A stretch of 37,124 nucleotides of DNA. Source: Azoarcus sp. (GTDB lineage Bacteria > Pseudomonadota > Gammaproteobacteria > Burkholderiales > Rhodocyclaceae). Position numbers and translations under genes: made by a program. Below, in pieces: positions 32,646-37,124 of the stretch. Location of the stretch: contig DYFV01000054.1 in NCBI GenBank assembly GCA_020725025.1, forward strand, positions 1 to 37,124, read 5' to 3'. The stretch's first letter is position 1. Each line of letters begins with the position of its first letter. A model generated the notes under the pieces. That model made no database searches. It was given only the letters and a program-made list of their open reading frames with translations, and was not told the origin of the DNA.

Positions 32646-33890
32646 CTAGCTGCGGTAGTCGGCGTTGATCTTCACGTAATCATAAGAGAAATCGCAGGTC
32701 CATACCGTCGCCGCGGCCGCGCCGCGCGCGAGGTCGACCCGCACGGTGATCTCGGCCCCCGCCATGACCCGCGCACCCGCCTCCTCGCGGTAGCTCGCGG
32801 CGCGTCCGCCCTGCTCGGCCACCAGCACCGACTCGGCGTCGTTGGCGAGCCACACCCGGAGCGCCGCCACGTCCAGGTCGGCGATGCCCGCGTAGCCGAT
32901 GGCGGCGAGGATGCGGCCCAGGTTGGGGTCGGAGGCGAAGAAGGCGGTCTTCACCAGCGGCGAGTGGCCGATCGCGTAGGCCACCTTGCGGCACTCGTCG
33001 CGGTCGCGGCCGCCCTCCACCGTGATGGTCATGAACTTGGTGGCGCCCTCGCCGTCGCGCACGATGGCCTGGGCGAGCCGCACTGCGACGTCGATCACCG
33101 CTTCGCGCAGGACGCCGAAGTCCTCGGAGTCCGCGTCGGTGATCTCGGCGTTGCCCGCCTGCCCGGTGGCGATCAGGACGAAGGAGTCGTTGGTCGAGGT
33201 GTCGCCGTCGACCGTGATGCTGTTGAAGGAGAGGTCGGCCGCTTCGCGCACCAGCCGCTCCACCAGTGGCTGCGCCACGGCGGCGTCGGTGGCGAGAAAG
33301 CCCAGCATGGTCGCCATGTTGGGCTTGATCATGCCGGCCCCCTTGCTCATGCCCGAAAGCGTCACCGGACGTCCGCCGAGCTCGATGCGCCGCGAGGCCG
33401 CCTTCGCCACCGTGTCCGTGGTCATGATCGCGTGCGCGGCGTCGAACCAGCCCTCCGCGCGCAAATTCGCCCGGGCGGCCGGCAGCCCCGCCACCAGACG
33501 CTCGACCGGCAGCGGCTCGAGGATCACCCCGGTGGAAAAGGGCAGCACCTCGTCGGCCGCGACGGCGAGCTCGCGCGCCACCGCGGCGCAGGTGGCGTTG
33601 GCGTCGGCGAGACCCTGGGCACCCGTGCCGGCATTGGCCACCCCGGTGTTGATGACCAGCGCGCGCATCGCGCCGCCGCGTCCCTCGAGGTGTGTCCGGC
33701 ACACCTGCACCGGTGCGGCGCAGAAGCGGTTCCGGGTGAACACGCCAGCCACGCGACTGCCCGGCGCGAGCTCCACGAGCGTCAGGTCGCGCCGGTTGGC
33801 CTTGCGGATTCCCGCCTCCGCGACGCCGAGGCGAACGCCCGGCACCGGAAACAGTTCGGCGGGCTGGGGGGTGGAATAGTTGACGGGCAT
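32646..33890 (-). CDS. argJ: Glutamate N-acetyltransferase / amino-acid acetyltransferase
   Basis: 414 residues. It moves the acetyl group from N-acetylornithine to glutamate in the arginine cycle and may also use acetyl-CoA. Blocks are [54 protein letters not shown] (oxyanion site), MTTDT and [21 protein letters not shown], in which the autoproteolytic Thr follows NMA and becomes the nucleophile of the beta chain. Further markers are [10 protein letters not shown] and [15 protein letters not shown]. Start ATG 33890 with AGGAG nine bases upstream. It lies between the HDOD-GAF gene and the GGDEF-EAL gene with gaps of 46 and 37 bases. Confidence 0.96.
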   Translation of the reverse strand: MPVNYSTPQPAELFPVPGVRLGVAEAGIRKANRRDLTLVELAPGSRVAGVFTRNRFCAAPVQVCRTHLEGRGGAMRALVINTGVANAGTGAQGLADANATCAAVARELAVAADEVLPFSTGVILEPLPVERLVAGLPAARANLRAEGWFDAAHAIMTTDTVAKAASRRIELGGRPVTLSGMSKGAGMIKPNMATMLGFLATDAAVAQPLVERLVREAADLSFNSITVDGDTSTNDSFVLIATGQAGNAEITDADSEDFGVLREAVIDVAVRLAQAIVRDGEGATKFMTITVEGGRDRDECRKVAYAIGHSPLVKTAFFASDPNLGRILAAIGYAGIADLDVAALRVWLANDAESVLVAEQGGRAASYREEAGARVMAGAEITVRVDLARGAAAATVWTCDFSYDYVKINADYRS

Positions 33891-33936
33891 GAGTTCACTC
33901 CTGGAACGATCGGAGGGTCGGAGAAGTCCGCTGCAC

Positions 33937-35484
33937 TCAGGGCGCGCGCGGTGCGGGAGCGTGCGCGTTGACGGCGAGCGAGATCTGCTGCACGAAAAGC
34001 TGGAAGGCTTCGAACGTCTCGTCGTCGATGCCGCGCGCCGTGTCGAGACGGTCGGCGTAGAAGAGCCCGATGGCGCGCCCCTGGGCCAGGATCGGCGCGA
34101 CGCAGGCGAGGCCCACGGTCGTGACCTGCAGCAGGCGATCGGGGCGCAGGCCCGCCATCGGCTTGCCCGGCTCGAGGCGCAGCGCGCGCGGTCTGCGGAA
34201 GAGCTCGTTCAGGAGGTCGCCCGGCGTATTGTCCAGGGAGAAGATGAAGTGCTGGCGCAGGCTTTCCACGCCCACCCCCAGGCCGGCCTTGCCCACCAGT
34301 TGCTGCCGGTTGGGCGTGAGCAGTCCGAACAGCACGCGATCGAAGCCCACGCCTCGATAGATGCCTTCCAGCACCAGCTGCAGCACTTCGTTGAGCTTCG
34401 CCCCGCCGGAGATGCGGCCGGAGAGCTCGCGCAGGATGCGCAACTGAAGCTGGGGATCGGGCTCGGTGCTGATCACCGGGTCGGGCTCGGGCTCCGGCTC
34501 GGGGCCCGCATGCGAGCCGAGCGGAATACGCCGGGCGGCCTCGTCCGCCCCGTAGTAGCCGGCGATGCGCGCCGCCTCCCGGCTGTTGGCGGCGAGCTCG
34601 GCACGCAGCTCGGCCTCGGCCAGGCCGACGAAACCGGCGAGCTCGCTCATGACCCTGCGCGAGCCGGGCGTATCCCAGCCCTTCTCCACCTCGGCCGCGA
34701 TGCGCTGCCCGAAGCGGATGGCCTCCTCGGTCGGCGTGGGCCGGCTGCTGCCTTCCAGCACCGACTGCAGGAGCTGACCGAGCTTCCATTCGCGCGCAAG
34801 CCCAACCGAAAGCTGGCGCAGACGAAAACCGAGCACCGCCATCTGGGCGTCCTCGGGACTGCAATCGCCTGCCTGCAGGGCCTTGTCCAGCCGCTGCGCG
34901 GCCTGCCCGCCGAAGCACCAGAAGGCCATCTCCCCTACGCGCGAGAGCAGCGTGGCGATGAACACTTCCTCGGCGCGCTTGTCGCGGCGCAGGGTGGCAA
35001 TGGCGCGGGCCTGCACCGCGGCATGGAAGCTCGCCGCCATCTCGTCGAGCACCCGCTGGCGCACGCCGCCGGCGAGCAGCGCGTCGACCAGGCGGATGCC
35101 GATCGCGATCTCGGCCACCACGTCGAAGCCGAGCACCACGATGGCACGGCTGATGGTGCTGATCAGCTGGCGCGCGGGATTGTAGAAGGCGCTGTTGGCG
35201 AGCTTGAGCACCTTGGTGGTCATCGCCGGGTCCTGCAGGATGACCTGCGCCAGGCGGTCGGTGGTGGCCAGCTCGTCGCCGGTGACGCTATGCACCAGCG
35301 CGACCGTCGCACCCAGGGCCGGCATGTCCTGGTCGCGGATGTGCGCCACCCATTCGGCGGGCGCACGCGGCTCGCGCACCACGGGCCCCGCCGGCGCCGG
35401 AGGCGGCGGAGGCTCCAGGGACAGCTCCGGGAAGAGCACCCCCTCCGGCGGCCGCGCCGGACCGCGTTCAGGCGGCCTGCTCAT
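33937..35484 (-). CDS. HDOD-GAF signalling protein
   Basis: 515 residues. A proline-rich start (about 1-40) leads to an HDOD domain (about 50-240: [60 protein letters not shown]). A helical linker and an acidic Pro-Glu stretch (PEPEPEPDP, near residue 335) follow, then a GAF domain at about 350-505 ([37 protein letters not shown]). The HD pair is lost ([10 protein letters not shown] in place of LLHDIG), so no hydrolase activity is expected; it is likely a scaffold or sensor. It sits between secA and argJ on the same strand, 40 bases after secA. The ligand of the GAF domain is unknown. Confidence 0.87.
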   Translation of the reverse strand: MSRPPERGPARPPEGVLFPELSLEPPPPPAPAGPVVREPRAPAEWVAHIRDQDMPALGATVALVHSVTGDELATTDRLAQVILQDPAMTTKVLKLANSAFYNPARQLISTISRAIVVLGFDVVAEIAIGIRLVDALLAGGVRQRVLDEMAASFHAAVQARAIATLRRDKRAEEVFIATLLSRVGEMAFWCFGGQAAQRLDKALQAGDCSPEDAQMAVLGFRLRQLSVGLAREWKLGQLLQSVLEGSSRPTPTEEAIRFGQRIAAEVEKGWDTPGSRRVMSELAGFVGLAEAELRAELAANSREAARIAGYYGADEAARRIPLGSHAGPEPEPEPDPVISTEPDPQLQLRILRELSGRISGGAKLNEVLQLVLEGIYRGVGFDRVLFGLLTPNRQQLVGKAGLGVGVESLRQHFIFSLDNTPGDLLNELFRRPRALRLEPGKPMAGLRPDRLLQVTTVGLACVAPILAQGRAIGLFYADRLDTARGIDDETFEAFQLFVQQISLAVNAHAPAPRAP

Positions 35485-35524
35485 GGACCGGGACGGGGGT
35501 GTAGGACATCGCGGGAAGGCCGCC

Positions 35525-37124
35525 TCAGCTCAGTTTGCCGTGGCAGTGCTTGTACTTCTTGCCGGAACCGCAGGGGCAGGGATCGTTGCGGCCGACCTTG
35601 GGCCCGGCGGCGGCGGCCTTCGGCCGCGCCACCGCCTGCGCCGCACCGCCACCGTTGCCGAGCGCCTCGTCGTAATCGGCATGGTGATACTGCACGTTCT
35701 CGACCTCGGGCTGGGGTTCGGCCGCCTCGAGCTGCGACTCGGTCCGCACCTGCACCGTCATCAGGAGCTTGGTGACGTCGCCGCGCACTGCGTTGAGCAG
35801 GGTCTCGAAGAGCTCGAAGGCCTCCCGCTTGTACTCCTGCTTGGGATTCTTCTGCGCGTAGCCGCGCAGGTGGATGCCCTGGCGGAGGTGGTCGAGGGCC
35901 GCGAGGTGCTCGCGCCAGTGGGTGTCCAGGCTCTGCAGCATCACGTTGCGCTCGAACTGATGCCAGGCCTTGGGATCCACGAGCGCGGTCTTGGCCGCGT
36001 AGGCTTCCTCGCCCGCGGCGATGATGCGCGCGAGGATCGCCTCGTCGTCCAGGTTGGGCTCGGCCTTCAGCCATTCGGCCACCGGCACGCGCAGCTGGTA
36101 CTCGGCCGCCAGGGCCTGCTCCAGGCCGGCGACGTCCCACTGCTCCTCGACGCTCTCGACGGGCACGTAGATGCGGAAGGTGTCGGCGATCACCCCCTGA
36201 CGCATCGCCTGGATGGTCTCGGAGATGTCCTCGCTCTGGAGGAGCTCGTTGCGCTGCTGATAGATGACCTTGCGCTGGTCATTGGCGACGTCGTCGTACT
36301 CCAGGAGCTGCTTGCGGATGTCGAAGTTGCGCTGCTCGACCTTGCGCTGGGCCGACTCGAGCGAGCGGGTCACCATGCCGTGCTCGATCGCCTCGCCTTC
36401 GGGCATCTTGAGCCGCACCATGATCGCGTTCAGGCGCTCGCCGGCGAAGATCTTCATCAGCGGGTCTTCGAGCGAAAGATAGAAGCGCGAGGAGCCCGGG
36501 TCGCCCTGGCGGCCGGAACGACCACGCAGCTGGTTGTCGATGCGGCGCGACTCGTGGCGTTCGGTACCGATGATGTGCAGGCCACCGGCGGCCAGCACCT
36601 CCTCGTGGAGCTTCTTCCACTCCCCGCGCAGCTGGGCGATCCTCGCCTCCTTTTCGTCCTCGGGAATGTTCGGGTCCTCGCGTACGGCCACCACCTGCCG
36701 CTCGACGTTGCCGCCCAGCACGATGTCGGTACCGCGGCCGGCCATGTTGGTGGCGATGGTCACCACACCGGGACGGCCCGCCTGCGCGACCACCAGCGCC
36801 TCGCTCTCGTGCTGCTTGGCGTTGAGCACCTGGTGCGGGATCTTGGCCTTGTCGAGGACTCCGGACAGGAATTCGTTGATCTCGATCGAGGTCGTGCCCA
36901 CCAGCACCGGCTGGCCGCGCTTGACGCAGTCCTGGATGTCGGCGATCACCGCGTCCCACTTCTCCTTGGCGGTGCGATAGACCTTGTCGTTCTCGTCCTT
37001 GCGGACCATCGGGCGGTTGGTGGGGATCACCACCGTTTCGAGTCCGTAGATGCTGTGGAACTCGTAGGCTTCGGTGTCGGCCGTGCCGGTCATGCCGGCG
37101 AGCTTGCCGTACATGCGGAAGTAG
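35525..37124 (-). CDS. secA: Preprotein translocase ATPase SecA (C-terminal part)
   Basis: The C-terminal 532 residues; the 5' end is beyond the right edge of the window. SecA is the motor that drives unfolded preproteins through SecYEG. The fragment starts in [15 protein letters not shown] and includes NBD2 ([65 protein letters not shown]), the helical scaffold and wing domains, a variable linker, and the zinc-binding tail [19 protein letters not shown] that contacts SecB and lipids. The ligands C-x-C-x8-H-C variant is intact. The last codon is followed after 40 bases by the HDOD-GAF gene on the same strand. Confidence 0.98.
   Translation of the reverse strand, partial: YFRMYGKLAGMTGTADTEAYEFHSIYGLETVVIPTNRPMVRKDENDKVYRTAKEKWDAVIADIQDCVKRGQPVLVGTTSIEINEFLSGVLDKAKIPHQVLNAKQHESEALVVAQAGRPGVVTIATNMAGRGTDIVLGGNVERQVVAVREDPNIPEDEKEARIAQLRGEWKKLHEEVLAAGGLHIIGTERHESRRIDNQLRGRSGRQGDPGSSRFYLSLEDPLMKIFAGERLNAIMVRLKMPEGEAIEHGMVTRSLESAQRKVEQRNFDIRKQLLEYDDVANDQRKVIYQQRNELLQSEDISETIQAMRQGVIADTFRIYVPVESVEEQWDVAGLEQALAAEYQLRVPVAEWLKAEPNLDDEAILARIIAAGEEAYAAKTALVDPKAWHQFERNVMLQSLDTHWREHLAALDHLRQGIHLRGYAQKNPKQEYKREAFELFETLLNAVRGDVTKLLMTVQVRTESQLEAAEPQPEVENVQYHHADYDEALGNGGGAAQAVARPKAAAAGPKVGRNDPCPCGSGKKYKHCHGKLS

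Overview
This 37 kb window is chromosomal DNA of a GC-rich betaproteobacterium. The gene order (tRNA-Leu, queA, tgt and yajC, secD, secF; secA next to argJ), a PEP-CTERM protein, and the sequences of the Sec, Tgt, PurB and Liv proteins all fit that class. A relative of Rhodocyclales such as Azoarcus or Thauera is my best guess, inferred from memory and not tested. I see no transposase, prophage, plasmid origin or CRISPR array. Coding is dense, third codon positions are strongly G/C, and many neighbouring genes overlap by 1 to 11 bases.

Region 1 (1-9166) is the accessory part and the most interesting. On the minus strand lie a PEP-CTERM protein, a small unknown gene and the start of an exported protein resembling a multicopper oxidase. 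Next come a lytic transglycosylase, an orphan pseudopilin/inner-membrane pair (gspG, gspF), and a histidine kinase with a sigma-54 activator of the NtrC type. The last gene is a secreted 510-residue protein with Ig-like domains. Two near-consensus -24/-12 (sigma-54) promoters sit in this region. One reads toward the PEP-CTERM gene and one toward the secreted protein, and both have TTCCCCA/TGGGGAA-type repeats at typical enhancer distance. I infer a local regulon: the two-component pair switches on an envelope or extracellular protein set.

Region 2 (9200-25498) is the queuosine and Sec translocase neighbourhood. queA-tgt and yajC-secD-secF, normally adjacent in this class, are separated by about 10.7 kb of amino-acid genes. 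These are an Lrp-type regulator divergent from a long PutA that lacks the DNA-binding ribbon-helix-helix domain, a complete livKHMGF branched-chain amino-acid transporter, and an EamA-type exporter. A clear inverted repeat lies between the regulator and putA.

Region 3 (25515-29033) is mostly housekeeping: a MarC-family membrane protein, a DUF2322-like gene coupled to purB, apaG and a methyltransferase.

Region 4 (29038-37124) is a minus-strand run with gaps of at most 46 bases: secA (5' end outside the window), an HDOD-GAF protein, argJ, a PAS-GGDEF-EAL-receiver-PAS protein, a small conserved-type protein and a second HDOD protein. It may be one long transcription unit that combines secretion and arginine synthesis with cyclic-di-GMP-type signalling.
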